Assembly: GCA_016930895.1 (NCBI GenBank)
Contig: JAFGFV010000163.1
Coordinates: forward strand, 1 to 7,455
Length of the DNA: 7,455 nucleotides
From: Spirochaetales bacterium
GTDB lineage: Bacteria > Spirochaetota > Spirochaetia > SZUA-6 > DRHE01
Reading direction: 5' to 3'
The notes under the pieces were generated by a model, which was not told the DNA's origin, did no database searches, and worked only from the letters and a program-made list of their open reading frames with translations. Each line of letters opens with the position of its first letter. The stretch's first letter is position 1. Positions 1 through 5,998 of the stretch are shown here, in pieces. A program made the position numbers and the translations under genes.

Positions 1-176
1 ATCAGCGTGCTGAGCAGGGGCTTTCCGCCGGGCACGACCATCTCCTTGGAGTCGTTGATCGTGATCTTGACGTCCCCGTAGTTCCCGACGGTGAGATCGG
101 CGATGACCATCAGGACCGCCAGGGCGGTGCCCAAAGCGGCCATGGCTCCGACGGTGATCAGAAATGTCGTCAGCAT
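1..176 (-). CDS. nqrF: NqrF, Na+-translocating NADH:quinone reductase subunit F (N-terminal part, cut by window edge)
   Basis: NqrF is the NADH-oxidising subunit of Na+-NQR. It is anchored by one N-terminal helix and carries a plant-ferredoxin-type 2Fe-2S domain followed by an FAD/NADH domain. Only about 58 residues are visible. Residues 1-27 form a hydrophobic membrane anchor. The segment KITINDSKEMVVPGGKPLLS (about 36-55) is the typical first beta-hairpin of the NqrF ferredoxin domain. The cysteine ligands and the flavin domain lie beyond the left edge. The start is ATG at 176, with AGGGAAGG and AGGAG-like purines just upstream. It follows nqrE after 20 bases and is last in the visible nqrBCDEF series. 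The hairpin separates it from RnfB, which sits at this place in Rnf clusters and has a Cys-rich ferredoxin-like N-terminus instead. Confidence 0.9.
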   Translation of the reverse strand, partial: MLTTFLITVGAMAALGTALAVLMVIADLTVGNYGDVKITINDSKEMVVPGGKPLLSTL

Positions 177-196
177 GCTCCTGCCTTCCCTCTACT

Positions 197-793
197 TCAG
201 GTGATGTTGATCATTCCCGCGAAGCCCATGAAGGCCAGGGCCATGATTCCGGCGATGATCAGGGTGATCCCCGCCCCGGTCAGGCCGTACGGCACCTTCG
301 AGCGGATGTTGAGCTTGGTCCGGATCCCGGCCATGGCGACGATCGCCAGCGCCCAGCCGATCCCGCTCCCGGCCCCGTAGGCAAAGGAGGCCAGGAAGCT
401 GTACTCCCGGATCACCATGAACAGGCTTGCCCCCAGGATGGCGCAGTTGACCGTGATCAGGGGCAGGAAGATGCCCAGGGCCGAGTACAGCGAATCGGAC
501 ACCCGCTCGATGATCATCTCCACGAGCTGCACGAAGGCCGCGATCACGATGATGAAGGCGATGTAGCGCAGGTACACGATGTCCAGGGGCACGAGGATGT
601 AGTAGTACACCAGCCAGTTCAGAACGCTCGTGACCGCCATCACGAAGATCACCGCCGCCCCGAGGCCGACGGAGGTCTTGACCTCCCGGGACACGGCCAG
701 AAACGAGCACATGCCCAGGTAGTTGGTCAGGAGGATGTTGCTGGTGAAAATGGCCGCGAAGAAGACCCCGAAAGTGAACAGCCCTTCGCTCAT
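197..793 (-). CDS. nqrE: NqrE, Na+-translocating NADH:quinone reductase subunit E
   Basis: A 198-residue integral membrane protein of the NqrE/RnfA family, with about six helices. With NqrD it holds the intramembrane 2Fe-2S cluster that carries electrons across the bilayer. The two cluster cysteines are present: Cys29 in NYLGMCSFLAV and Cys117 in FLPLITVNCAILG. The NQR-type motif GSGIGWALAIVAMAGIR is seen near residue 140-155, and the C-terminus LAFMGFAGM is family-typical. The start is ATG at 793, with GGAGG at 800-804, six bases upstream. It overlaps the nqrD stop by 4 bases (ATGA), which suggests translational coupling. A longer same-frame reading up to 1321 exists, but it is an out-of-frame shadow of nqrD. 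Some stretches (LVPLDIVYLRYIAFIIVIA) look closer to RnfA/RsxA than to classical NqrE. Confidence 0.94.
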   Translation of the reverse strand: MSEGLFTFGVFFAAIFTSNILLTNYLGMCSFLAVSREVKTSVGLGAAVIFVMAVTSVLNWLVYYYILVPLDIVYLRYIAFIIVIAAFVQLVEMIIERVSDSLYSALGIFLPLITVNCAILGASLFMVIREYSFLASFAYGAGSGIGWALAIVAMAGIRTKLNIRSKVPYGLTGAGITLIIAGIMALAFMGFAGMINIT

Positions 794-1452
794 GACTTGC
801 CTCCAGCCGCAGACGGGGCTGGCGCGCCCGCAGCCGGGGCTGACGCCGGCTTCTCCTTGAGAAAGATTCCCTTTACCACCCAGATGAACAGCGCCAGCAT
901 GAAGAACGCCCCGGGGGCCATGATCATGATGTTCCAGTTGACCCACCAGTCCCCGAGCACCCGGTAACCCCAGATCGAACCGGAGCCCAGGAGCTCCCGC
1001 AGGAAGGCGATGATCAGCAGCACGTAGGAGTACCCCAGCCCCGAGGACAGCCCGTCCACCAGGGACAGGCCCGGCGGGTTGGAAAGGGCAAAGGCCTCCG
1101 CCCGGCCCATGACGATGCAGTTGGTGATGATCAGGCCCACGTACGGGCCCAGCTGCCTGGAGATGTCGGGAAGATACGCCCTCAGGGCGATGTCCACCAG
1201 GATGACCCACGCGGCGATGATCAGGGTCTCGACCATCATCCGGATCCGCCCCGGGATGAAGCGGCGGAGAGCCGACACGGTCAGGTTCGACAGTCCCGTC
1301 GTAAAGATGAGCCCGGCGCACATGACCACCGTGTTCCGGAGAACGTTGGTGACCGCCAGGGTCGAGCAGATCCCCAGGATCTGGACGAAGACCGGGTTGT
1401 TGACCCCGATTCCGGAGGTGAAGGTCTGCCGGTACTTGTACGTAGCTTTCAT
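790..1452 (-). CDS. nqrD: NqrD, Na+-translocating NADH:quinone reductase subunit D
   Basis: A 220-residue polytopic membrane protein of the NqrD/RnfE family, partner of NqrE in holding the membrane-embedded 2Fe-2S cluster. The cysteines expected to ligate it are at Cys29 (VQILGICSTLAV) and Cys112 (GLIITNCIVMGRAEAFA), at the same residue numbers I recall for Vibrio NqrD. Other family motifs are AYLPDISRQLGPYVGLI and AFLRELLGSG. The start is ATG at 1452, with AGGAG at 1459-1463, six bases upstream. nqrC stops 13 bases earlier, and the 3' end overlaps nqrE by 4 bases. The last 22 residues (about 199-220) are an Ala/Pro/Gly-rich, low-complexity cytoplasmic tail that short NqrD/RnfE proteins usually lack. 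It does not disturb the reading frame and looks like a genuine extension. Confidence 0.94.
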   Translation of the reverse strand: MKATYKYRQTFTSGIGVNNPVFVQILGICSTLAVTNVLRNTVVMCAGLIFTTGLSNLTVSALRRFIPGRIRMMVETLIIAAWVILVDIALRAYLPDISRQLGPYVGLIITNCIVMGRAEAFALSNPPGLSLVDGLSSGLGYSYVLLIIAFLRELLGSGSIWGYRVLGDWWVNWNIMIMAPGAFFMLALFIWVVKGIFLKEKPASAPAAGAPAPSAAGGKS

Positions 1453-1465
1453 GGTACGCTCCTGG

Positions 1466-2107
1466 CTACCGCCCCTGGATCGCCTTTTCCGCTTCCGCCA
1501 AACGGGTGTTCAGGATCCCCCGCACCCCGTTCACCGTGTTGGTGGCCCCGGTGATGGCCTGGAACTCCTCGGTCCCCGTCGCTTCCCCCTCCGGCACCAC
1601 GGTCAGGGGCCAGCGCTTACCCCGGAACTGCTCCTTGAACCAGTCTTCCGTGATCCGCGCCCCCAGGCCGGGAGTCTCGCTCTGCTTCACGAACTCGATC
1701 CCGGTCAAGGTTCGCAGGTCCTCCTGGACCCCCACCACGGACTCGATCTCGCCCCACAGCCCGGCCCCCGCCACGGGCAGCACGTAGCTCTGGAACTGCC
1801 CGTCGGGACCCAGGATCTCGTAGTACTTGATGGTGCCCTCCTCGTCCGTGACCTCGCGCACCCGATCCTCGTACAGCTGGTTGGCCTCGACCCCGCTCTC
1901 CGGAATCGGCAGCCCCGCAGCGTAGAGCACGGCCCTGCGCAGCACCAGGCTCTCGTTGAGCCGGATCGTGTCCCGGGTCACGACGTAGATGAGAGACAGG
2001 GCGGAGATAAAGACCACGGTCACGATGAACATGAAGGCGATGGTGAACAGGCTCTTGCCGAGCTTGCCCGGCGCTCTGGGCGCGCCCGCCTGCGCCTTGT
2101 CGCTCAT
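1466..2107 (-). CDS. nqrC: NqrC, covalent-FMN subunit C of Na+-NQR
   Basis: A 213-residue protein of the NqrC/RnfG family: one N-terminal helix (about 18-44) and a large periplasmic FMN-binding domain. Family motifs seen are GLWGEIESVVGV (about 116-127) and SETPGLGARIT (about 143-153). The flavinylation site is TGAT at 186-189, with Thr189 as the expected phosphoester-linked FMN acceptor, matching the S/T-G-A-T consensus used by the flavin transferase ApbE. The aspartate usually six residues before the acceptor is Gln183 here. The length is closer to RnfG (about 200) than to classical NqrC (about 255-260). The start is ATG at 2107, overlapping the nqrB stop by 4 bases, with a purine-rich AGAGGAAA upstream. 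The stop is TAG at 1466-1468. In the complex it would take electrons from the NqrD/E cluster and pass them to the NqrB FMN. Confidence 0.92.
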   Translation of the reverse strand: MSDKAQAGAPRAPGKLGKSLFTIAFMFIVTVVFISALSLIYVVTRDTIRLNESLVLRRAVLYAAGLPIPESGVEANQLYEDRVREVTDEEGTIKYYEILGPDGQFQSYVLPVAGAGLWGEIESVVGVQEDLRTLTGIEFVKQSETPGLGARITEDWFKEQFRGKRWPLTVVPEGEATGTEEFQAITGATNTVNGVRGILNTRLAEAEKAIQGR

Positions 2108-3063
2108 GCCGCTTTCCTCTTCTGCCTTCCCTGCTTGATCAGGTAGTCCAGGATGGGCGCGAACATGTTGGCGAGCAGGGTGGCGAACATGACCGCCGCC
2201 GCCCAGGCGGAGAAGGTCCGGATCACCACCACCATGATCCCGAAGAACAGCCCGTAAATCCAGCGCCCCAGGTTCGTGGTCTGGGAGGCGGAGACCGGCT
2301 CGGTGATCACGAAGAGCACCCCGAACACGAAGCTGCCCGCGAGCAGCGCGTACAGGGGCATGAGCGCTCCCGGGACCCCGGCAAGCCAGAACACCGTATC
2401 GGCTGCGAGAAAGCCCCCCAGCCCGCCGACCACGATCTGCCACGCGGCCGCCTTCTTCCAGATGATGTAGATACCCCCCAGAACCAGGAGGATCGCGCTG
2501 GTCTCGCCGAGGCTGCCGGAGACGTTGCCGAGAAGCAGGGCCAGCCAGGACGGTGCCGCGCTGGCGCCCGCGCCCCCGCCCGCCAGACCCAGGGGGGTCG
2601 CCTGGCTGACCGCGTCCGCGGCGTAACGGGCGAAACCTCCCGGGAAGCTCCAGAAGGGTTGCACCCAGCGGGAGGTCAGCTGCACGCCGAAGCTGACGTA
2701 CAGGAAGGCCCTGCCCACCATGGCCGGGTTGAACACGTTCTTGCCGAAACCGCCGAAGACCATCTTCCCGAACAGGACCCCGAACAGGATTCCCAGGGCC
2801 ACCATCCAGTAGGGAATGGTCGGAGGCAGGGACAGGGCGAAGATGAAGTTGGACACGAACACGGCGGAGCTGACCGGCTCCTTGCGCGGCCGGAGAAACA
2901 GGTATTCGGTCAGGAAACCCACCGCGTTGGAGATGGCCAGGATGACCAGGCTTCTCCAGCCGAACAGATACACGGACCCCAGCACTGCCGGGACCAGGGC
3001 GTACAGGACCCGAACCATGGGCGGCTGCCATTGGATGAGCTTCCGGCTCTTGGCCTCTGCCAT
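2104..3063 (-). CDS. nqrB: NqrB, membrane subunit B of Na+-NQR (short form)
   Basis: A 319-residue integral membrane protein of the NqrB/RnfD family, homologous to urea/ammonium transporter-like folds. In NQR this subunit carries covalent FMN and riboflavin, forms the Na+ path and contributes to the quinone site. Typical motifs are EYLFLRPRKEPV (about 53-64), GKMVFGGFGKNVFNPAMVGR (99-118), DAVSQATPL (150-158) and FVITEPVSASQTTNLGRWIY (about 251-270). Thr156 in SQAT is the expected FMN acceptor; Asp150 of the ApbE recognition motif is kept, while the usual Gly is Gln154. The protein lacks the roughly 90-residue N-terminal extension of gammaproteobacterial NqrB and so has RnfD-like length. The start is ATG at 3063 with a strong GGAGGT eight bases upstream. 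It is the first gene of the cluster: neither nqrA nor rnfC precedes it. Confidence 0.92.
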   Translation of the reverse strand: MAEAKSRKLIQWQPPMVRVLYALVPAVLGSVYLFGWRSLVILAISNAVGFLTEYLFLRPRKEPVSSAVFVSNFIFALSLPPTIPYWMVALGILFGVLFGKMVFGGFGKNVFNPAMVGRAFLYVSFGVQLTSRWVQPFWSFPGGFARYAADAVSQATPLGLAGGGAGASAAPSWLALLLGNVSGSLGETSAILLVLGGIYIIWKKAAAWQIVVGGLGGFLAADTVFWLAGVPGALMPLYALLAGSFVFGVLFVITEPVSASQTTNLGRWIYGLFFGIMVVVIRTFSAWAAAVMFATLLANMFAPILDYLIKQGRQKRKAA

Positions 3064-3071
3064 GCGCGAAC

Positions 3072-3077
3072 ACCTCC
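3072..3077 (-). promoter_or_regulatory. Ribosome binding site of nqrB
   Basis: On the minus strand this reads GGAGGT, nearly the full anti-16S complement, eight bases before the ATG at 3063. It fixes the nqrB start and argues against the longer open frames that extend through the promoter region. Confidence 0.8.
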
Positions 3078-3094
3078 GCTGATTGCTCAGGGTA

Positions 3095-3124
3095 ATTATT
3101 CGCATTTTTTTCCCGCCTTGGCAA
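3095..3124 (-). promoter_or_regulatory. Predicted sigma-70 promoter of the nqrBCDEF cluster
   Basis: On the minus strand, TTGCCA (3124-3119, 5/6 match to TTGACA) and AATAAT (3100-3095, 5/6 match to TATAAT) are separated by 18 bases that include a run of seven A. Transcription would start near 3088, leaving a leader of about 25 bases that contains the GGAGGT site. The bases here are far more AT-rich than the surroundings. Prediction by eye only. Confidence 0.55.
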
Positions 3125-3147
3125 GACGGCGCGCCTGGCGCTATAGT
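3118..3147 (+). promoter_or_regulatory. Predicted sigma-70 promoter of the small plus-strand gene
   Basis: TTGGCA (3118-3123, 5/6 match) and TATAGT (3142-3147, 5/6 match) are separated by 18 bases. The start of transcription would fall at about 3153-3155, only two to four bases before the ATG at 3157, so the mRNA would be leaderless or nearly so. The -35 box lies on the same bases as the -35 box of the divergent nqr promoter. Confidence 0.5.
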
Positions 3148-3156
3148 GGGGCGGCC

Positions 3157-3687
3157 ATGACCCTGGGCTTCCGCCTGACCCTCAAGCGGCTCCGCGACGG
3201 CCGGATGTGTCTGTCCGTGCCCGTGTTCTATCGGGCGCTTCTCGGAGGGATCGGGCTGCTCATCCTGCTGGCGCTCCTGTTCACCGCGCCCCCAGGGGAG
3301 GACCGGGGCCTGTTCGTCCCCGCCAATACCGTGCCGCTGATCGTGGCCCTGCTGTCCCTGCTGGGGGCCCTCTATCACGAGCGCTGGATCTTCGACCGCC
3401 CCGGCGACGCCGTGATCCATCGTGTCGGGGTGGCCTTCATCCGCTCCGTCCGCAGGTACCGAATTTCGGAGCTGACGGGGCTGGAGCTGGAGGGGACGCA
3501 TGGTGGGCGTGTCCCGGCCCCGGGGTTGCTGATGGGCAGGAGAGGCCCGCTCCTGACCCTGTGGCTGAACGGCCGAGACCGCTCCCAGCACCGCCTCGAG
3601 ACCTACGCCCCTGCGCAGGGGGGCCGCGCAGCCGAGACCGCCCGGGCACTCGCCGAATACTGCAGTCTGCCGCTGCGCGAAGCGTAA
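3157..3687 (+). CDS. Two-helix membrane protein of unknown function
   Basis: A 176-residue protein that I do not recognise as a named family. It has a basic N-terminus (1-24), a hydrophobic helix at about 25-44, a short loop, a second helix at about 56-74, and a soluble C-terminal domain of about 100 residues. That domain begins ERWIFDRPGDAVIHRVG and alternates short hydrophobic strands with charged turns. The arrangement (two helices, then a strand-rich domain with an F-D…V…R pattern) resembles small bacterial PH-like membrane proteins, but this is only a likeness. The start is ATG at 3157; no Shine-Dalgarno precedes it and no other in-frame start lies nearby upstream. The next Met (codon 17) also lacks one. 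The gene is divergent from nqrB and converges on the protease-Kelch gene. Coding on this strand is supported by the sensible hydropathy pattern and the promoter. Confidence 0.72.
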   Translation: MTLGFRLTLKRLRDGRMCLSVPVFYRALLGGIGLLILLALLFTAPPGEDRGLFVPANTVPLIVALLSLLGALYHERWIFDRPGDAVIHRVGVAFIRSVRRYRISELTGLELEGTHGGRVPAPGLLMGRRGPLLTLWLNGRDRSQHRLETYAPAQGGRAAETARALAEYCSLPLREA

Positions 3688-3689
3688 GA

Positions 3690-3727
3690 CAGGCCCGTGC
3701 AGCCTGGAACAGCCCCGCGAAGCGCGG
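3690..3727. terminator. Two short hairpins between convergent genes (possible weak bidirectional terminator)
   Basis: The 46 bases between the two stop codons contain CAGGC/GCCTG (3690-3694 with 3702-3706, 7-base loop) and CCGCG/CGCGG (3715-3719 with 3723-3727, 3-base loop). Neither is followed by a T-run, so intrinsic termination is doubtful in either direction. The position between converging genes is the main reason to list them. Confidence 0.25.
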
Positions 3728-3733
3728 CCGAGT

Positions 3734-5476
3734 CTACCAGAACAGGAAGCTGCGGAACTTCAGGCTCTCCACCGCGCCGGTGTCCGGGTCCCAGCCCAGC
3801 ACGCCGATCTGGCGCCTGAAGCGCTCGTGGGTGCCGCCGATCAGGTAGACCACGCCGCCCTGGCTTGCCGCGCCGAAGTCCGAGAAACCCCGCGGCAGGC
3901 GAGCGACGACGCGGCAGGTGATGGCTTCCGCCGCTGGGATCACCTCCACCACCTCGTCGACCCGCCGCCCCTCCCATCCCCCGATCAGGTACAGCCGCCC
4001 GCCGGACTCGACCGCGCTCGCCCGGGTGCGGCTGGAGGGCAGGTGCCCGACCCGCAGGGTCCGGCCGTCCTCCGGGTCGATCTCCACGATCTCGTCGAGA
4101 TAGCTCCCTCGCTCGTCCGCCCCCCCGAGCACGTAGATCCTGTCTTCGTACCACGCCGCGGCGATCAGCTCCCGGGGCGAAGGAAGCCTGCCGATCACCG
4201 CGCTCCGCCCGCTTGCGGGGTCTATGCGCAGGATCTCGTCCCGGTGCCGGGTGCCGTCCCAGCCGCCGAGGTAGAATACCCCGGCGCCGGTCCCGCCTGT
4301 CGCTCCGACCGCAGCCCCGAAGGTTCGCGGCCCCGGCAGACCGCCGACACGCACCGCCGCCATCTTCACGGCGTCGAACACCAGGATGTCGTCGTAGACC
4401 CTCCTGCCGTCGTATCCCCCCAGGAGGCAGATCTTCTGATCGAAGGCAGCGGCCCCCATGCCGAAGCGGGGACTCGGCAGCGTCGAGACCTCATGGATGC
4501 GCAGACGTTCGACATCGATCTCGTACACCTCGTCGTAGTTCTGCGCGGCCCGGTCCCGGCCGCCGAACACGTACACCTCTCCGCTGTTCACTGCCGCCGC
4601 GGTGACCCAATCTCGGGCTGTCCAAGGCTGGAACAGCACGAAGCGGGATGCCCAGATAAGCAGCAGTACGAGGGCTCCGATCACGGACAGGTACGCGGCC
4701 AGGGTCAGCTTGGAGCGTTTACGCTCCTCCTCCGGTTCGCTCTTCACGGCGGCACTCCTCTCGACAAAGCGGCGGGTCGCGAATCGGAACTCTCCCCACT
4801 CCAGCCTCTTGTCCAGGCGGTCGGGATCGAGGTTCTTCCATACCACGGATCCTGCGACGCCCACCATGAGCAGGCAGACCGCCGCCCAGGCCGCCAGGAT
4901 CCCGGCGTACGGGAGACCGGTCAACTCGCTCAGGATCGCGGCGTCGTTCCGCGACCGGCGGAAGGCGAAGCCGACCAGGTCCCGAAACACGTCCACGAGG
5001 CAGAGCACTCCGATCAGGTCGGTGATATACGGAGAGAACCAGAACTCCCGGAAGAACAGGGTCACGAGGAACAGCCCGGCCAGCAGCCCGTACGCCCAGC
5101 CGAAGGGATTGCGCACGAACACGAGCGTGTTCACCAGGACCAGGAGGCCCAGACCCAGGTAGAGCGAGCGCTTGAGCGGATAGTGATGGCTTGACCCGAT
5201 CAGCAGGCTGCCGATCAAGGCGGTGCCGAGGTAGCCGGCCGAATACACCGGAATCGCCATGCCTCCGGACAGGCTGATCATTCCGGAGCGGTGGGAAATC
5301 ACCTCGATGGTGTGCACGCCCCCTCCGGTCAGGAGCACGGCCAGCGCGTGGGAGATCTCGTGAAGCAGGACCACCAAAACCCGCAACGGCCGAACCGGCA
5401 CGGTGTTCCAGAGCAGCAGAAACACCGCAAAGGTGAGCCCATTGCGCACCAGCCAGCGCCTGCGCAGAAGCGTCAA
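3734..5476 (-). CDS. M50B-type membrane metalloprotease fused to a six-bladed Kelch propeller
   Basis: A 580-residue two-part protein. Residues 1-213 form a polytopic membrane domain with the zinc motif HEISH (His39, Glu40, His43) in a helix followed by TGGGV, then AGYLGTALIG (80-89) and RNDAAILSELTGLP (176-189), a pattern of the M50B site-2-protease-like family. Asp178 is a candidate third zinc ligand. A charged linker (214-256) leads to another helix (about 257-282). Residues 285-580 hold six Kelch repeats with Gly-Gly doublets at 305, 353, 404, 451, 499 and 547, about 48 residues apart. Lys/Arg richness before the last helix places the propeller outside the cytoplasm. I chose TTG at 5476: it overlaps the GNAT stop (TTGA) and has GGAGG at 5482-5486. 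The in-frame extension upstream to 5734 is a shadow of the GNAT gene. Substrate and role are unknown. Confidence 0.85.
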   Translation of the reverse strand: MTLLRRRWLVRNGLTFAVFLLLWNTVPVRPLRVLVVLLHEISHALAVLLTGGGVHTIEVISHRSGMISLSGGMAIPVYSAGYLGTALIGSLLIGSSHHYPLKRSLYLGLGLLVLVNTLVFVRNPFGWAYGLLAGLFLVTLFFREFWFSPYITDLIGVLCLVDVFRDLVGFAFRRSRNDAAILSELTGLPYAGILAAWAAVCLLMVGVAGSVVWKNLDPDRLDKRLEWGEFRFATRRFVERSAAVKSEPEEERKRSKLTLAAYLSVIGALVLLLIWASRFVLFQPWTARDWVTAAAVNSGEVYVFGGRDRAAQNYDEVYEIDVERLRIHEVSTLPSPRFGMGAAAFDQKICLLGGYDGRRVYDDILVFDAVKMAAVRVGGLPGPRTFGAAVGATGGTGAGVFYLGGWDGTRHRDEILRIDPASGRSAVIGRLPSPRELIAAAWYEDRIYVLGGADERGSYLDEIVEIDPEDGRTLRVGHLPSSRTRASAVESGGRLYLIGGWEGRRVDEVVEVIPAAEAITCRVVARLPRGFSDFGAASQGGVVYLIGGTHERFRRQIGVLGWDPDTGAVESLKFRSFLFW

Positions 5477-5934
5477 CGCCCCCTCCCGACTGGCTTCCGC
5501 AGGCCAACCAGCTCGAGGCCGTCGGGGGTGATCCTCCGGGAGCTCTCGCCAAAGCCGTGTCTTCGGTACAGCTGCAGGGCCGGGATGTTGGCCCGGGCGG
5601 TGGACACTTCCAGAGCGGCGGCCGAGCAGATCCCCTCCAGATGCTCGAGGAGCCTGGAGGCAACCCCACGCCTCCAGGCTCGGGGATGCACGACCAGTCG
5701 GCAGATCTCCACGACCTCGCCGTCCCGGCGCCATGAAATCACACCCAGAGGCCTGTTCCCCTGGAGCAGGGCGTGGAAGCTCTCCCCGGAAGCCCGGAGA
5801 GTGGCAGCGGTGTCCCGCAGAGCCGGAATCGCGCGGTAGCCAATGAGCTCGGCCTCGCGGTGATAGGCCAGGCGCTGCAGGCGCAGAAGCTGGCGGACGA
5901 CCCTCTTGTCACACAGGTCGACCTTCCGGATCAC
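5473..5934 (-). CDS. GNAT family N-acetyltransferase
   Basis: A 153-residue single-domain acetyltransferase. GNAT enzymes move an acetyl group from acetyl-CoA to an amine, often a protein N-terminus, an amino acid or a small molecule; the substrate here cannot be told. Motif A, the CoA pyrophosphate loop, is ICRLVVHPRAWRRGVASRLL (about 77-96): the beta-strand LVV, then R-R-G-V-A. The usual Q/R three residues before the Gly is Trp87. Motif B, TARANIPALQLYRRHGF (about 112-128), is the standard N-x-x-A-x-x-L-Y-x-x-x-G-F signature. The start is uncertain: GTG 5934 gives MIRKVD, where family similarity begins, but GTG 5952 and GTG 5964 (with GAGGGG nine bases upstream) are also in frame. It lies just downstream of oppF and overlaps the protease-Kelch gene by 4 bases, so those two are probably co-translated. 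Confidence 0.82.
   Translation of the reverse strand: MIRKVDLCDKRVVRQLLRLQRLAYHREAELIGYRAIPALRDTAATLRASGESFHALLQGNRPLGVISWRRDGEVVEICRLVVHPRAWRRGVASRLLEHLEGICSAAALEVSTARANIPALQLYRRHGFGESSRRITPDGLELVGLRKPVGRGR
5482..5486 (-). promoter_or_regulatory. Ribosome binding site deciding the TTG start of the protease-Kelch gene
   Basis: On the minus strand GGAGG lies five bases before TTG at 5476, inside the last codons of the GNAT gene. It supports a TTG start coupled to the GNAT stop rather than the upstream ATG at 5734, which would put nearly 90 residues of unlikely Arg/Pro/Gly-rich sequence before the first helix. Confidence 0.65.
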
Positions 5935-5998
5935 CCCGCGCGGACGCCGCACCCCGCCTTCCACCCCTATCGGCCCCTCGATGCCCCCGCACGGCCCC

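Noticed and set aside
1079..2146. Plus-strand open frame opposite nqrD and nqrC (355 codons)
   Set aside because: Low-complexity composition, no recognisable domain, and fully antisense to two well-supported nqr genes.
3104..3111. Run of T as part of an intrinsic terminator on the plus strand
   Set aside because: No GC-rich stem precedes it and it sits between the divergent promoter elements, where it fits an AT-rich spacer better.
2108..3124. Long minus-strand frame joining nqrC to upstream sequence
   Set aside because: The upstream part reads nqrB out of frame; nqrC has its own ATG in an ATGA overlap at 2107.
2659..3156. Upstream in-frame extension of the small plus-strand gene
   Set aside because: It is antisense to nqrB and crosses both predicted promoters; hydropathy becomes sensible only after ATG 3157.
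3827..5194. Long plus-strand open frame opposite the protease-Kelch gene (455 codons)
   Set aside because: Its product is rich in Arg, Pro, His, Gln and Asp with no hydrophobic segments or motifs. It is the antisense shadow of a clear membrane/Kelch gene in GC-rich DNA.
5477..5734. Longer N-terminus for the protease-Kelch protein starting at ATG 5734
   Set aside because: These 86 residues lie out of frame over the GNAT motif-A and motif-B region and have shadow composition; TTG 5476 has a good ribosome site.
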